From contig JAGVPB010000017.1 in assembly GCA_020052415.1 (NCBI GenBank), forward strand, positions 1 through 56,792: a stretch of DNA of 56,792 nt, written 5' to 3'. This DNA comes from Bacteroidales bacterium (GTDB taxonomy: Bacteria; Bacteroidota; Bacteroidia; Bacteroidales; JAADJA01). The position numbers and the translations under genes are program-made. This document shows positions 46,147-56,159 of the stretch, one piece after another. The notes below the pieces were generated by a model. It made no database searches and was not told the origin of the DNA. It worked only from the letters and a program-made list of their open reading frames with translations. Each line of letters starts with the position of its first letter. Within the stretch, counting starts at the first letter, position 1.

Positions 46147-48522
46147 ATGATAAATTCAAAATTTAAAATTTCCTTCTTTATCTTTCTGATAACATTTGGG
46201 GTTGCCCCGATTTTTCTCATGGGTCAGTGGCCTGATTACGAAAGGACCAAAAGGCCTAAACTGGGATTGGTATTAAGCGGTGGCGGAGCTAAAGGCATCG
46301 CCCATGTTGGAATACTGAAAGCCATGGAACAGGAAGGACTCCATCCCGATTATATCACCGGAACAAGCATGGGAGGCATCATTGGAGGATTATATGCTAT
46401 CGGATATTCAGCCGATCAGCTTGATACCATTATCAGGTCAATCAACTGGGATCTTGTATTGTCGAATAATATTCCCCTGAATTTTATTTCGTATGAGGAA
46501 AAAGAATATTACAACCGCTATTTGCTTGAATTTCCGGTTGAAAAAGGAAAGCTGAAATTACCCTCAGGGATGATCGAAGGACAAATGTTGAACGAAGTGC
46601 TGAACCATTTTACATGGCCGGCCAATAAGTACAATTCTTTTGAAGATTTTCCCATTCCTTTTCGATGTATAGCAACTGATGTCAGCACAGGAAAACAGAT
46701 CGTTTTTAAGGAAGGCCCTCTGGCGGAAGCTATCCGGGCAAGCATGGCTATTCCAACGGCTTTTACGGCTGTTGACCTGGATTCCACACTTGCAGTTGAC
46801 GGCGGTGTGGTCAATAACTTCCCCGTGGAGGAGTTGTTTAAAATGGGTGCGGATGTAGTGATCGGCGTAAATGTATCGGAAGGATTTGAACCGGCACACC
46901 AGGTCGGCAGCATGGCAGGAATTCTATTACAGGTTTCTATGATCCCAAGCCTCGAAAGGATGAAGGATCAGATTGGCCTGTGTGAAATTTATATTAAACC
47001 TGATCTGAAAGACTACGGAACCGTTAGCTTCAGCAGTTTTGCAGAGATTCTTTATCTGGGTTATATAACCGGCCAGCAATACCGGCCTGCATTTAAGAAA
47101 CTTGCAGAAAAATACCGTTTCAAAAATAAAACACAATCAACAATCTCATTGAAAGCCGACTCGGTTTTGATTGAAGAACTTACTGTTTCAGGGCGGGATT
47201 GGACAGAGGAGAAACTTGTATTAAACAAACTCGGAATCGAACACAACAAAAAATATTCCCTGACAGATATTGAAGAGGGTGTCAAAAGAGTTTACGGAAT
47301 CAACAGTTTTAAAAAAGTCAACCATTATATCCGTAAGAATCAAAACTCAAATAATTACCTTCTTTCCATCGAAGTGGAGGAAAAGCCCCGAACATTGATA
47401 AAGTCTTCTCTTCACCACGACAATACTTTTTCGACCGGCATAACTTTAAATTTGACTTTGAGAGATTATCTTATTCATTCATCGCGGTTGATCATTGCAG
47501 GTAATATTTCGAAAAATCCGGTGTTCCGGTTCGACTTCATGAGGTATATCGGAAAGTCGCACAGCAAAGCATTTAATTTCAGATATAACTTTCTGAATGA
47601 GCAAATTCCATCTTATGATGAGGGCCGGCTTCAGGATGTGGACATTACCACCGAACATAATTTTACAATGGGTTTCCTTACTACCCAATTGCTCGAAAAT
47701 TGTTTTTATATCGGGACAGGTTATATGTTGAATACCCAGAAAGCAAAATTTTCAAATGTTATTCCTGAAGAAATAAAACGCGGCACATTTAATAATGCCC
47801 GTCTGGAAACCGGTTTCTTTATCAACACCCTGAATGACCGGAATTATCCCACTTCCGGGAAAGATTTATTTCTGTTTGGCAAACTTTTCCTCCACAATTA
47901 TTATAAAGTAAAATTCGAAAAAGGCATTGATACCATATATTATGAGGATATTAACAGTGACTCTTTCGAAACTGTTCCGTACTCCGAAAATGACTTTAAC
48001 GATCAAATCGTTAATGCTTTTACACCAAGTGTTTACGGATTGATTCAGTTCAGCTTTTCCAGATATATCCCGTTCGGACAAAAAAATCAACTGATCCCGG
48101 CTGTATCCGCCGGACTTACTCTGTCAACCGAGCAAGGCAACCTTATTTTTGACAATTTCCGGATTGGGGGCCATCAGATGGTTAAATCTACTGATATCCG
48201 ATGCCTGGGCCTTAATTTTGCCGAAAGTGATTATCAAAACTTCCTGATTACGGGAATACACGTCCAAAGGATAATCCTCAAAAGCCTTTTCCTTAATGTT
48301 GGAACAGACTTTCTATTACCTTATGATTATATTGCGCTGAACAACCTTGATCATTTTGATTTTGCAAAAGCAATTAACGAGTATTCGATGCTTGGTTATG
48401 GTTTTAAGCTTACCTACCGCAGTTATATCGGACCTATCAGTGTTGGTCTTAGCCGGAATATGAGTGATTCCTATTTAAGATTTTATTTCGCCCTCGGATT
48501 TTCTTTCAATTATAGTGATTAA
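46147..48522 (+). CDS. Type Vd autotransporter patatin (PlpD-like phospholipase)
   Basis: About 791 residues from the Met at 46147 (earlier Met at 46129 and a TTG at 46126 are possible). Signal peptide (FKISFFIFLITFGVAPIFL). The patatin domain has oxyanion motif SGGGAKGIAHVG (44-55), nucleophile GTSMGG with Ser74, and the catalytic Asp in VDGGVVNN. A POTRA domain (about 340-420: SVLIEELTVSGRDWTEEKL) and a C-terminal 16-strand barrel of the BamA/Omp85 superfamily follow. This order defines type Vd proteins, which move their lipase domain to the surface. Substrate probably phospholipid. Confidence 0.92.
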   Translation: MINSKFKISFFIFLITFGVAPIFLMGQWPDYERTKRPKLGLVLSGGGAKGIAHVGILKAMEQEGLHPDYITGTSMGGIIGGLYAIGYSADQLDTIIRSINWDLVLSNNIPLNFISYEEKEYYNRYLLEFPVEKGKLKLPSGMIEGQMLNEVLNHFTWPANKYNSFEDFPIPFRCIATDVSTGKQIVFKEGPLAEAIRASMAIPTAFTAVDLDSTLAVDGGVVNNFPVEELFKMGADVVIGVNVSEGFEPAHQVGSMAGILLQVSMIPSLERMKDQIGLCEIYIKPDLKDYGTVSFSSFAEILYLGYITGQQYRPAFKKLAEKYRFKNKTQSTISLKADSVLIEELTVSGRDWTEEKLVLNKLGIEHNKKYSLTDIEEGVKRVYGINSFKKVNHYIRKNQNSNNYLLSIEVEEKPRTLIKSSLHHDNTFSTGITLNLTLRDYLIHSSRLIIAGNISKNPVFRFDFMRYIGKSHSKAFNFRYNFLNEQIPSYDEGRLQDVDITTEHNFTMGFLTTQLLENCFYIGTGYMLNTQKAKFSNVIPEEIKRGTFNNARLETGFFINTLNDRNYPTSGKDLFLFGKLFLHNYYKVKFEKGIDTIYYEDINSDSFETVPYSENDFNDQIVNAFTPSVYGLIQFSFSRYIPFGQKNQLIPAVSAGLTLSTEQGNLIFDNFRIGGHQMVKSTDIRCLGLNFAESDYQNFLITGIHVQRIILKSLFLNVGTDFLLPYDYIALNNLDHFDFAKAINEYSMLGYGFKLTYRSYIGPISVGLSRNMSDSYLRFYFALGFSFNYSD

Positions 48523-48586
48523 GAAACCTCAAACACCTTTTACTTAATTCCTATTTGCTTAATTTCGTAATAAATTATTTCAGGCG

Positions 48587-50731
48587 ATGAAAGCTCATAT
48601 TAACAAAATTGCACAGGAACTTAATTTATCAAAAGTGCAGGTTGAAAACACGATTGCCCTGCTGAATGAAGGTGCGACCGTTCCTTTTTTAGCCCGGTAC
48701 CGTAAAGAAGTAACCGGAAGCATGGATGAAGTTCAGATCACCCGCGTTCGCGACAGGATGGAGCAGTTGCAGACCCTTGATAAACGAAGGGAAGCTATCC
48801 TGAACTCGATTAAGGACCAGGAAAAGCTGAATCCTGAACTTGAACAGCAAATCAATGAAGCCGAAACTATGGCTGAACTTGAAGATATTTACCTCCCGTA
48901 CAAACCTAAAAGAAAAACCCGTGCTACCATTGCGATTGCAAAAGGGCTTGAACCACTGGCTAAGATGATCATGGCTCAGAACAACAATGATGTTGAATCC
49001 CTGGCTGAACGTTTTGTCAGTAAAGAGAAAGAGGTTGAAACTATTGAGGAAGCCCTGGCCGGTGCGAGGGATATCATCGCGGAATGGATCAGCGAAAATA
49101 AATTTGCACGTGGCAGGATAAGACAATTATTCCTCAGAAAAGCAATGATCGAATCGGTGGTAGTTAAAGGCAAAGAAGAAGCAGGAAATAAATACCAGAC
49201 TTACTTTGATTGTAAAGAGCTGATCATGAAATCCGCCTCTCACAGGATTCTCGCTATGTTCAGGGGAGAAAACGAAGGATTTCTCAAGGTGAAAGTTTAT
49301 CCGCCGGCAGATGAAGCTTTGGAAATCCTGGAAGAACTGTTTGTGAAATCAAAAAATGCATCCGGCGATGAGGTTTATGAGGCCATGAAAGACAGCTACA
49401 AACGACTGATCCAGCCTTCCATCGAAACCGAGATCAGGGCGATGGCCAAAGAAAAAGCGGATGAATATGCCATTCGTGTATTTGCGGATAATCTCCGGCA
49501 ATTACTTATGTCGTCTCCTCTTGGTGAGAAAAATGTCCTTGCTATTGATCCGGGATTTAATTCGGGATGTAAGCTTGTATGTCTCGACAGGCAAGGGAAA
49601 TTATTATACAATGAGACCATTTATCCGCATCCGCCTCAGAACGATGTTAAACATGCGATTAATAAAATCCTTCAGCTTGTAAATGCTTATAAAATAGAAG
49701 CCATCGCCATTGGCAACGGCACAGCAGGCAGGGAAACAGAAAACTTTTTCAGGAGAATAAGGTTCGAAAAAGATGTTACCGTTGTAATGGTGAACGAAAG
49801 CGGGGCTTCTGTTTATTCGGCTTCACCGGTTGCCCGCGAGGAATTTCCTGAATTTGATGTCACGGTAAGAGGCGCTGTTTCCATAGGCAGGAGGTTGGTG
49901 GACCCGCTTGCTGAACTGGTTAAGATTGATCCGAAATCCATCGGCGTAGGCCAATATCAGCACGACATAAACCAGGTGGCTCTTGGCAAAAGCCTCGATG
50001 ATACAGTCATGAGCTGTGTGAATTCGGTAGGTGTGGAAGTCAACACAGCGAGTAAGCAACTCCTTGCTTATGTTTCCGGTGTCGGGCCGTCCCTTGCCAA
50101 AAATATAATTGATTACAGAAACAAAAACGGGGCTTTCAAATCGCGAAATGAGCTGAAAAAAGTAGCGAGGTTTGGAGACAAGGCTTTTGAACAGGCTGCC
50201 GGGTTTTTGCGGATCAGGAACTCTGACAACCCACTTGACAAGAGCGCAGTGCATCCTGAAAGCTACCACGTGGTTGAGAAAATGGCCAAAAGTCTGAATT
50301 GTGGCATCGGTGAACTGATGACCAAAGAAGAACTCCGGAAGCTCATTAATCTGAAAGATTTTGTTACTGAAAAAACCGGACTGCCCACCCTCACCGATAT
50401 CATGGAAGAACTTAACAAGCCGGGACGTGATCCGAGGGAGAAATTTGGATTCTTCGAGTTTGCCAAAGGCATTCATAGTATCAATGATCTTGAAACAGGC
50501 ATGGTGCTCCCGGGAATCGTGACCAACATCACCGCTTTCGGCGCATTTGTTGACATCGGGATTAAGAATAACGGCCTCATTCATGTCAGTAATATGGCGG
50601 ATAAATATGTGAGCGACCCGAACCAGTATGTAAAGCTGAACCAGAAAGTAAAAGTTAAAGTTGTGGAGGTGGATAAAGTCAGAGGCAGAATACAGCTTTC
50701 AATGAAGGAAACGGATCAGAAGAGAGATTGA
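48587..50731 (+). CDS. tex: Tex family RNA-binding transcription accessory protein
   Basis: 714 residues. N-terminal helical domain (NKIAQELNLSKVQVENTIALLNEG), the conserved VPFLARYRKEVTGSMDEVQ, a YqgF-like RNase H fold (LAIDPGFNSGCKLVC), helix-hairpin-helix motifs (VGPSLAKNIIDYRNKNGAF) and a C-terminal S1 RNA-binding domain (VLPGIVTNITAFGAFVDIGIKNNGLIHVS, in part). This is the full Tex layout and length. It binds nucleic acids and acts in transcription. Monocistronic here. Confidence 0.95.
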   Translation: MKAHINKIAQELNLSKVQVENTIALLNEGATVPFLARYRKEVTGSMDEVQITRVRDRMEQLQTLDKRREAILNSIKDQEKLNPELEQQINEAETMAELEDIYLPYKPKRKTRATIAIAKGLEPLAKMIMAQNNNDVESLAERFVSKEKEVETIEEALAGARDIIAEWISENKFARGRIRQLFLRKAMIESVVVKGKEEAGNKYQTYFDCKELIMKSASHRILAMFRGENEGFLKVKVYPPADEALEILEELFVKSKNASGDEVYEAMKDSYKRLIQPSIETEIRAMAKEKADEYAIRVFADNLRQLLMSSPLGEKNVLAIDPGFNSGCKLVCLDRQGKLLYNETIYPHPPQNDVKHAINKILQLVNAYKIEAIAIGNGTAGRETENFFRRIRFEKDVTVVMVNESGASVYSASPVAREEFPEFDVTVRGAVSIGRRLVDPLAELVKIDPKSIGVGQYQHDINQVALGKSLDDTVMSCVNSVGVEVNTASKQLLAYVSGVGPSLAKNIIDYRNKNGAFKSRNELKKVARFGDKAFEQAAGFLRIRNSDNPLDKSAVHPESYHVVEKMAKSLNCGIGELMTKEELRKLINLKDFVTEKTGLPTLTDIMEELNKPGRDPREKFGFFEFAKGIHSINDLETGMVLPGIVTNITAFGAFVDIGIKNNGLIHVSNMADKYVSDPNQYVKLNQKVKVKVVEVDKVRGRIQLSMKETDQKRD

Positions 50732-50849
50732 AGGTGGGAGAGGGATTTATGATGTATGATATTAGATTTATGATATTAGATATTGGAAATTGGAAAATTG
50801 AAACCCTGAACTCAGAACACGGAACACTGAATGGTATAAGGGATATATG

Positions 50850-51010
50850 GGTATAGGATTAATTGGTTGAATCGGTTGAAATGGTTGAATTGGTGGAATA
50901 ATTTGATTCGTGCAATTCGTGAAATTCGTGGACTGAATTGGTTGAATCGGTTAAATCGGTAAATTCGTGACATTCGTTTAATACGTGGATAGAATTGGCT
51001 GAACTCAGAA
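50850..51010. repeat. TTGAATCGG/ATTCGTG word tract
   Basis: 9-bp words of the GGTTGAAT family (the same as at 9692) alternate with ATTCGTGAAATTCGTG words between tex and the barrel gene. The 373-bp gap holds no gene; it contains this tract and the promoter at 51076. Confidence 0.88.
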
Positions 51011-51075
51011 CACAGAGCTCGGAACACGAATCCCTAAAAATGATTCAGGAAGAGTCAAAATTTAACTAAGTTTAT

Positions 51076-51083
51076 TACGTTTG
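51076..51083 (+). promoter_or_regulatory. -7 box of the outer-membrane barrel gene
   Basis: TACGTTTG matches TAnnTTTG and lies 21 bp before the GTG start at 51105. Confidence 0.45.
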
Positions 51084-51104
51084 TAGCTGAAATCTGAATA
51101 AATA

Positions 51105-51809
51105 GTGAGGAAGTTTTTCATCTTGTTTTTATTTTCCACATTGGTTTTTATGCATGCCGGGATTTATGGGCAGCGCATCAAAGGCGAACTCATTGCGGGT
51201 ATGAATTTGTCGCAGGTTGACGGAGATGAAATTTACGGATTCGACAAGGAGGGATTAAATATGGGTTTGGGAGCTATAGTGCCTTTGGGAAAACATTTTG
51301 CATTCAGTATTGAAACACTTTTTAATCAGAAAGGATCCTATCAGGGAAAACAGGAAGAAGATGTGGTCACAGATTCGTCGGGTAACATTATTGCAATTTG
51401 GACCAGAGAGTACAAGCTTAAACTGGATTATCTCGAAGTTCCGGTCATGATTCATTTTGTGGATAAGGATATACTTTCGGTCGGAACAGGTGTTTCATAC
51501 GGACGGCTTGTCAATGTTAAGGAGTGGGAACAGGGTAAGTTTATAGAAACTACAACTCTCAATGGTGGGCCTTACGGCAGGAATGACTACAATGTACTCT
51601 TTGATCTCAATTTCAGGATACACAAAAAAATAAGCAGGTTTAAGTTCAATATTCGTTATGCTTATTCGATTAGTAAAATACGGACCCGGGATTTTTATGA
51701 TAAACTCGGAGTATATACAGGAACCCGAGATCAATATAACAACTTGTTTTCAGTCAGGTTGATTTATGTTTTTAATGAAGAAGCCCCTCTGGCTGGTCAG
51801 AAAAAATAA
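51105..51809 (+). CDS. Outer-membrane beta-barrel protein (PorT/OMP_b-brl_2 type)
   Basis: 234 residues, GTG start. Signal peptide (FFILFLFSTLVFMHAGIYGQ), then the alternating pattern of an 8-strand barrel: ELIAGMNLSQVDGDEIYGFDKEGLNMGLG, KLDYLEVPVMIHFV, SVRLIYVFNEE. The KLDYLEVP stretch is typical of the PorT-like family. No partner is visible; the next gene is a T9SS cargo. Confidence 0.82.
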   Translation: MRKFFILFLFSTLVFMHAGIYGQRIKGELIAGMNLSQVDGDEIYGFDKEGLNMGLGAIVPLGKHFAFSIETLFNQKGSYQGKQEEDVVTDSSGNIIAIWTREYKLKLDYLEVPVMIHFVDKDILSVGTGVSYGRLVNVKEWEQGKFIETTTLNGGPYGRNDYNVLFDLNFRIHKKISRFKFNIRYAYSISKIRTRDFYDKLGVYTGTRDQYNNLFSVRLIYVFNEEAPLAGQKK

Positions 51810-51904
51810 AAAAGACAATTAATTTCAACCGTCCCTCACTGAACCTTCTGTCAAATCGCTTGTTCTATAATTCTTATTAAAGCAATTTTTTAATCTGATG
51901 TGCA

Positions 51905-53479
51905 ATGAAAAAACTTTACATATTAATAGTAATTCTGGCACTTGCTTTTAACGGAAATTCCCAGACATTCGAATGGTTAAAGATCGTTCAGATTGATTAT
52001 GAATACAATCCTGATATGATCCAGTATTCCACCTGTACAGACGATGAAGGGAATATTTACTTTTTCGGATTGCAGGAGTTAGATCTTTTTTACAACCAGG
52101 CTATGGGATCACAATTTCTGAAAAAATATAATCCCATTGGTGAATTGGAGTGGGAAAGAATCATCACGGGTGAAGGACTTGCTTCCGGTATTTACTGTGA
52201 TAAAGCAGGTGGAGTCTATTTATACGGGCAGATGCACAGCAACCTTGATTTCTGGGGAGAAACAATCCTGAACATTGAAGGGACAGGCACCAACGGATTC
52301 CTGGTGAAAATCAATTACGGAGGTGCAGTTGACTGGGGAATGAATCTTGAAGATTTGCCAATGGAATCCGGGACGGTTTCCGATATGACCTCGGATGACT
52401 CAAACTTACTTTATGTAGCCTATTCCACATGGGTAACTTCAAACATCGTCATAATTAATTCAGACGGTGATTATATCACGTCCATAGTACAGGACGATGT
52501 TTCTATTGTTTCAGGTGTTGATGTGGATGATAACGGAAACATATATGCAGCCGGAGGATGTGCAGGATTTTACAGCACATTTGGAGGAGTAAGTTATCCG
52601 GCTCCGTTTTCATATTCATCCTACATTGTCAAATATAACTCAGGACATGAGCCTGAATGGGTAAAATTTATAGAGGATGTTACCTGTACTTTCTTGAAAG
52701 TCAAATGTGATGTAAACGGAGGCATTTACGCGGCCAGCCAGTTATTTGCCGGAACCATGCTCGATACTATAGTGGTACAGGGAGCCACATGGGTTTATGA
52801 TTTTTACCTGACCCGGCTGTCTTCACAGGGCGAATTTCTTTGGGCAGTGGAATGTCCTCAGGTGCTCACAGGTGATGCAACTGTCGGTAAGCTACAATAT
52901 CTTGATACCGATACTGAAGGAAATGCATTGCTTGCAGGATTTACCCGCGGCACTATTGACTGGGGGAACGGAATTGTTTCGAATACCGAGGATTTTTATT
53001 ACAATATTATTATCTGGAATGTGAATCCGCAGGGTGAAATCAGTTGGATAAAAACCGCAGCCGGCGAGGGATACGATGATTCGCACAGCATAACCACCGA
53101 TCAGGACGGAAATATTTATCTGGCAGGGATAGCCGGAGGGACTTCGGTCTTTGACACGATCACTTTTGTGACGGATGATTTTGTTTATCCCTTTCTTGCG
53201 AAACTGAATACACAATCCATTACACCTGTTAATGAAACACAACCCCAAAATGAATTGCTGATCTATCCGAATCCTGCAACCGACGTAGTTTTTTTAAGGC
53301 AGGAATCTGCAGATTCTTATATGATTTTCAGAAGCGATGGACAAAAAGTAAAAGAAGGAACAATGAACCAGGGATTGCAAACAGTAAATATTGTGGATTT
53401 ATCCTCTGGGATTTATTTTATCAGTTTTAATCCGGCGGCTTCATCTTCCGCCAGGTCAGCCAGGTTGATGGTCAGGTAA
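51905..53479 (+). CDS. Secreted SBBP-type propeller protein with T9SS type A sorting domain
   Basis: 524 residues. Signal peptide, then about six repeats with the SBBP signature (DDEGNIYFFG, DDNGNIYAAG, DTEGNALLAG, DQDGNIYLAG), which would form a beta-propeller. The last 80 residues (ELLIYPNPATDVVFL, SGIYFISF) are a type IX secretion sorting domain, so it would be exported and attached to the cell surface. The ligand is unknown. Confidence 0.9.
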   Translation: MKKLYILIVILALAFNGNSQTFEWLKIVQIDYEYNPDMIQYSTCTDDEGNIYFFGLQELDLFYNQAMGSQFLKKYNPIGELEWERIITGEGLASGIYCDKAGGVYLYGQMHSNLDFWGETILNIEGTGTNGFLVKINYGGAVDWGMNLEDLPMESGTVSDMTSDDSNLLYVAYSTWVTSNIVIINSDGDYITSIVQDDVSIVSGVDVDDNGNIYAAGGCAGFYSTFGGVSYPAPFSYSSYIVKYNSGHEPEWVKFIEDVTCTFLKVKCDVNGGIYAASQLFAGTMLDTIVVQGATWVYDFYLTRLSSQGEFLWAVECPQVLTGDATVGKLQYLDTDTEGNALLAGFTRGTIDWGNGIVSNTEDFYYNIIIWNVNPQGEISWIKTAAGEGYDDSHSITTDQDGNIYLAGIAGGTSVFDTITFVTDDFVYPFLAKLNTQSITPVNETQPQNELLIYPNPATDVVFLRQESADSYMIFRSDGQKVKEGTMNQGLQTVNIVDLSSGIYFISFNPAASSSARSARLMVR

Positions 53480-53651
53480 CAAAGCCGTTTCAGTAAGTAT
53501 TTCTTCAGGGTGTATTTCAACGATCCGGTTCATGATTTTGGCCGGATAGGTTTTCTATCGCCGATTTCATATGCCCTTTTCATTCAGGTGCGGATTTCTT
53601 CATCAATATCATATTCATTGCAGATATTAATGTTTGTAAAAAAATTGATAT

Positions 53652-53659
53652 TAGATTTG
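53652..53659 (+). promoter_or_regulatory. -7 box of gtrA-like gene
   Basis: TAGATTTG matches TAnnTTTG, 22 bp before the ATG at 53682. The 200-bp gap before it holds nothing else I can name. Confidence 0.45.
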
Positions 53660-53681
53660 CTGCCAATAAATTTTACCCTTT

Positions 53682-54077
53682 ATGTCGGAATTTCTAAGCT
53701 GGCCTTTTTTCTGGAAGTTTTTAAAATTTGGTGTTGTCGGATTTTCGGGTGTTTTTGTTGACTTCAGTTTAACTTATGTTTGTAAAGAGTGGATAAAAAT
53801 TCCAAAATATATAGCCAACGCCATTGGGTTCAGCATAGCAGCCAGTTCAAATTATATTTTGAACCGCATCTGGACTTTTCACAGTAATAATCCCGAAATG
53901 TTCATGGAATTTTCGCAGTTCTTCGCTATCTCAATTATCGGGTTAGGCATAAACACGCTTATTCTTTGGATATTGGTGAGCAAATATAAAAAGCACTTTT
54001 ACCTTTCGAAGTTGTTTGCTATAGGAGTGGTCACCATCTGGAATTTCCTGGCGAATTATTTTATTACGTTCAGGTAA
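53682..54077 (+). CDS. GtrA-like membrane protein
   Basis: 131 residues with four membrane helices. The family signatures are FLKFGVVGFSGVFVDFSLTY, NAIGFSIAASSNYILNRIWTF and VTIWNFLANYFITFR. GtrA proteins are thought to help move lipid-linked sugars across the membrane. No glycosyltransferase is adjacent. Its last 22 bp overlap the msrC end on the other strand. Confidence 0.9.
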   Translation: MSEFLSWPFFWKFLKFGVVGFSGVFVDFSLTYVCKEWIKIPKYIANAIGFSIAASSNYILNRIWTFHSNNPEMFMEFSQFFAISIIGLGINTLILWILVSKYKKHFYLSKLFAIGVVTIWNFLANYFITFR

Positions 54078-54529
54078 ATCAGCCCCACTATCCTCTCCAG
54101 CCCCTCCTTATCCGCTTCATCAAATGAGCTGAAGTCTTTGCTGTCAATATCAAGAACACCAATTATCTTTCCGGATTCATTCCTCAACGGAACCACAATT
54201 TCCGAATTCGACCGGCTGTCGCAGGCAATGTGTCCGGGAAACTCATGAACATTGGGAACAATAATCGTCTCCTTCCGGTTAATGCCAGCCCAGCATACTC
54301 CGGCGTCCTTTTTCAGCTTTATACAAGCAACCGGCCCCTGGTAAGGGCCTACGATGAGTTCTCCTTTATCCAATAAATAAAATCCCGTCCAGAAAAAATA
54401 GTCGAATTTATTATGAAGGACAGCCGTGACAGTTGCCATAGCTGCAACCTGATTTTTGCAGGGGTTCAGTAATTCAGCCAACTGATCATAAATTCTCCGG
54501 TATCGTCCGGTTTTCTTACTCCGGTCCAT
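54056..54529 (-). CDS. msrC: Free methionine-(R)-sulfoxide reductase
   Basis: 157 residues, one GAF domain. The three Cys of the family are present: PVACIKL, GVCWAG and HIACDSRSNSEIVVPL, followed by GVLDIDS. The enzyme reduces free methionine-R-sulfoxide with thioredoxin. It starts 3 bp after the barrel protein, so it is the last gene of the cytochrome-barrel operon. Its link to that pair may be protection from oxidants. Confidence 0.88.
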   Translation of the reverse strand: MDRSKKTGRYRRIYDQLAELLNPCKNQVAAMATVTAVLHNKFDYFFWTGFYLLDKGELIVGPYQGPVACIKLKKDAGVCWAGINRKETIIVPNVHEFPGHIACDSRSNSEIVVPLRNESGKIIGVLDIDSKDFSSFDEADKEGLERIVGLIYLNVIK

Positions 54530-54532
54530 AAA

Positions 54533-56155
54533 TTAAAACCTGTAACTTAGGTTTGCATATATCCTGTTGAAAGTAACCTGTTTCTCAAAAGTACCTTCGT
54601 AATAAACTGAGAGTGACAACTTTTTATAGATTCTCCAGTAGATGTCAATTTCTCCGATATTCTGAATCTGTGGGAATTCAGTGCTGTAATAACGATAATC
54701 AACATAGCGGTAACTAAGCCCGCCGCTCACTTTACCGGGAATCAGGTCGCGCGTGATCCCAACACTATAAATGTTACCCTTCAGATAATTAGATTCCAGA
54801 ATTGTTGCTGAAAGTGTGGTCGAAACATTCAACCAGGGAACACGGCTATAAGTAAGGTATCCGTATAAATCTCTAGTAGGTTCGGGATCGTTTATCCGGT
54901 AGCGGTAACCTGCTTTTGCGCCAAACGACATGTTTTTAACCGGCCTCACCGTTGCCATTAACCTGTAACCCTGCAGTGTTTCCGATTCCAAAAGCCGCTC
55001 TATATAATCCTTATAAGTTTCGTAGTAGATAATATTCTGGCGTGCACTGTAGGAAACAGAGAGCGACAACTGCTTTATGACCTGGTACCTCAGCATTAAA
55101 TACAGGTTCGAAAGATTGAAAGTTGTTTCAGCTTTATCATTTACCTTTTTATAAAGATCCATTTCCACTGAACCGAAAAAATACAATTTCTTTATTAGTG
55201 AATTGTAATGCTGGAAGTAGGCAAATCTCCTGTCGGTATTCCCGTTATTGGTTTGTTCGATAAATGCTAACGAGGACTGCAGGTTGCCCTTTCCGTCCGA
55301 CGTTTTATAGTCATGTCCCATATATGCTCCATATTGCAGAAGGCCGAAATTATAGCTGTAATCTCTGTAATCAGGCCGGGAACCTGCAAAAGCTCCGACA
55401 GAAACAGCACCGAATGATTTTTCAAACTGAATTCCGTCAATGGCTCCTATGCTTGAAACCCGGGAATTGATCTTTCGCCCGAATATAACCGACATACTTT
55501 CGTTAAAGTCGTACCTGAGCCCAAAGCTGTAAATCTTCAAACCGTTGAAAAGGTTTTTCTGTACATCGTCCCAGTTTTTATTTGAGTGTACAAATGAAAG
55601 ATAAGTTTCTGCCGATAACCTGGAGTTACCTATATTATTTGCCTTCAACGAAAAAGTATATCTCATCCTCTGGGAATTATCACCTTCCGAGCTGGAAAAA
55701 TTAGAATACGATGAAACTGAAAGGCGTCCACCAATATCCTGCTCGATTTTTTTTGCCGGTAATGCCCCATCGGGAAGCGAATCTTCTTTAGCTACAACAG
55801 GTTGCGGTTTTAATTCCTTTATTGTATCCTCCTCTTTCGGTACCGATTGTAATGGCATTTTTGGCTTTGAAATTATGATATCCGCAACTTTCAAAACCGT
55901 TGAAGAAATGGTAGTACAAACACATGAAATTGAAGAAAGATTGTTGACAAGTAAAACAGGTACAAGCGCCTCTCCCTGTTTAATGAAAAGAGTATCGCCT
56001 ATTGTTAAATTTTCAGTAGATTTAAATTTAACATAAACATTCTGTGTCGTTATATAAGACACTGTACCTTCATCAGGCTCAGCGACTGTTTGACTCCGAA
56101 GGGTTACACCCAGAACTGCAAAAATAATGACTGAAATAAAATACTTCATTGCCAT
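54533..56155 (-). CDS. Outer-membrane barrel protein next to a multihaem cytochrome
   Basis: 540 residues. A signal peptide is followed by an SH3-like region (about 25-100; IGDTLFIKQGEALVPVLLVNNLSSISCVCTT, in part) with a CVC motif, a linker, and a C-terminal barrel of about 16 strands from residue 150 (RLSVSSYSNFSS, GLRYDFNESMSVIFGRKI, LSYRF at the end). It starts 4 bp after the cytochrome stop, so the two are translationally coupled. The layout suggests a porin-cytochrome electron conduit or a surface anchor for the cytochrome. I do not recognise a named family. Confidence 0.75.
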   Translation of the reverse strand: MAMKYFISVIIFAVLGVTLRSQTVAEPDEGTVSYITTQNVYVKFKSTENLTIGDTLFIKQGEALVPVLLVNNLSSISCVCTTISSTVLKVADIIISKPKMPLQSVPKEEDTIKELKPQPVVAKEDSLPDGALPAKKIEQDIGGRLSVSSYSNFSSSEGDNSQRMRYTFSLKANNIGNSRLSAETYLSFVHSNKNWDDVQKNLFNGLKIYSFGLRYDFNESMSVIFGRKINSRVSSIGAIDGIQFEKSFGAVSVGAFAGSRPDYRDYSYNFGLLQYGAYMGHDYKTSDGKGNLQSSLAFIEQTNNGNTDRRFAYFQHYNSLIKKLYFFGSVEMDLYKKVNDKAETTFNLSNLYLMLRYQVIKQLSLSVSYSARQNIIYYETYKDYIERLLESETLQGYRLMATVRPVKNMSFGAKAGYRYRINDPEPTRDLYGYLTYSRVPWLNVSTTLSATILESNYLKGNIYSVGITRDLIPGKVSGGLSYRYVDYRYYSTEFPQIQNIGEIDIYWRIYKKLSLSVYYEGTFEKQVTFNRIYANLSYRF

Positions 56156-56159
56156 ACAA

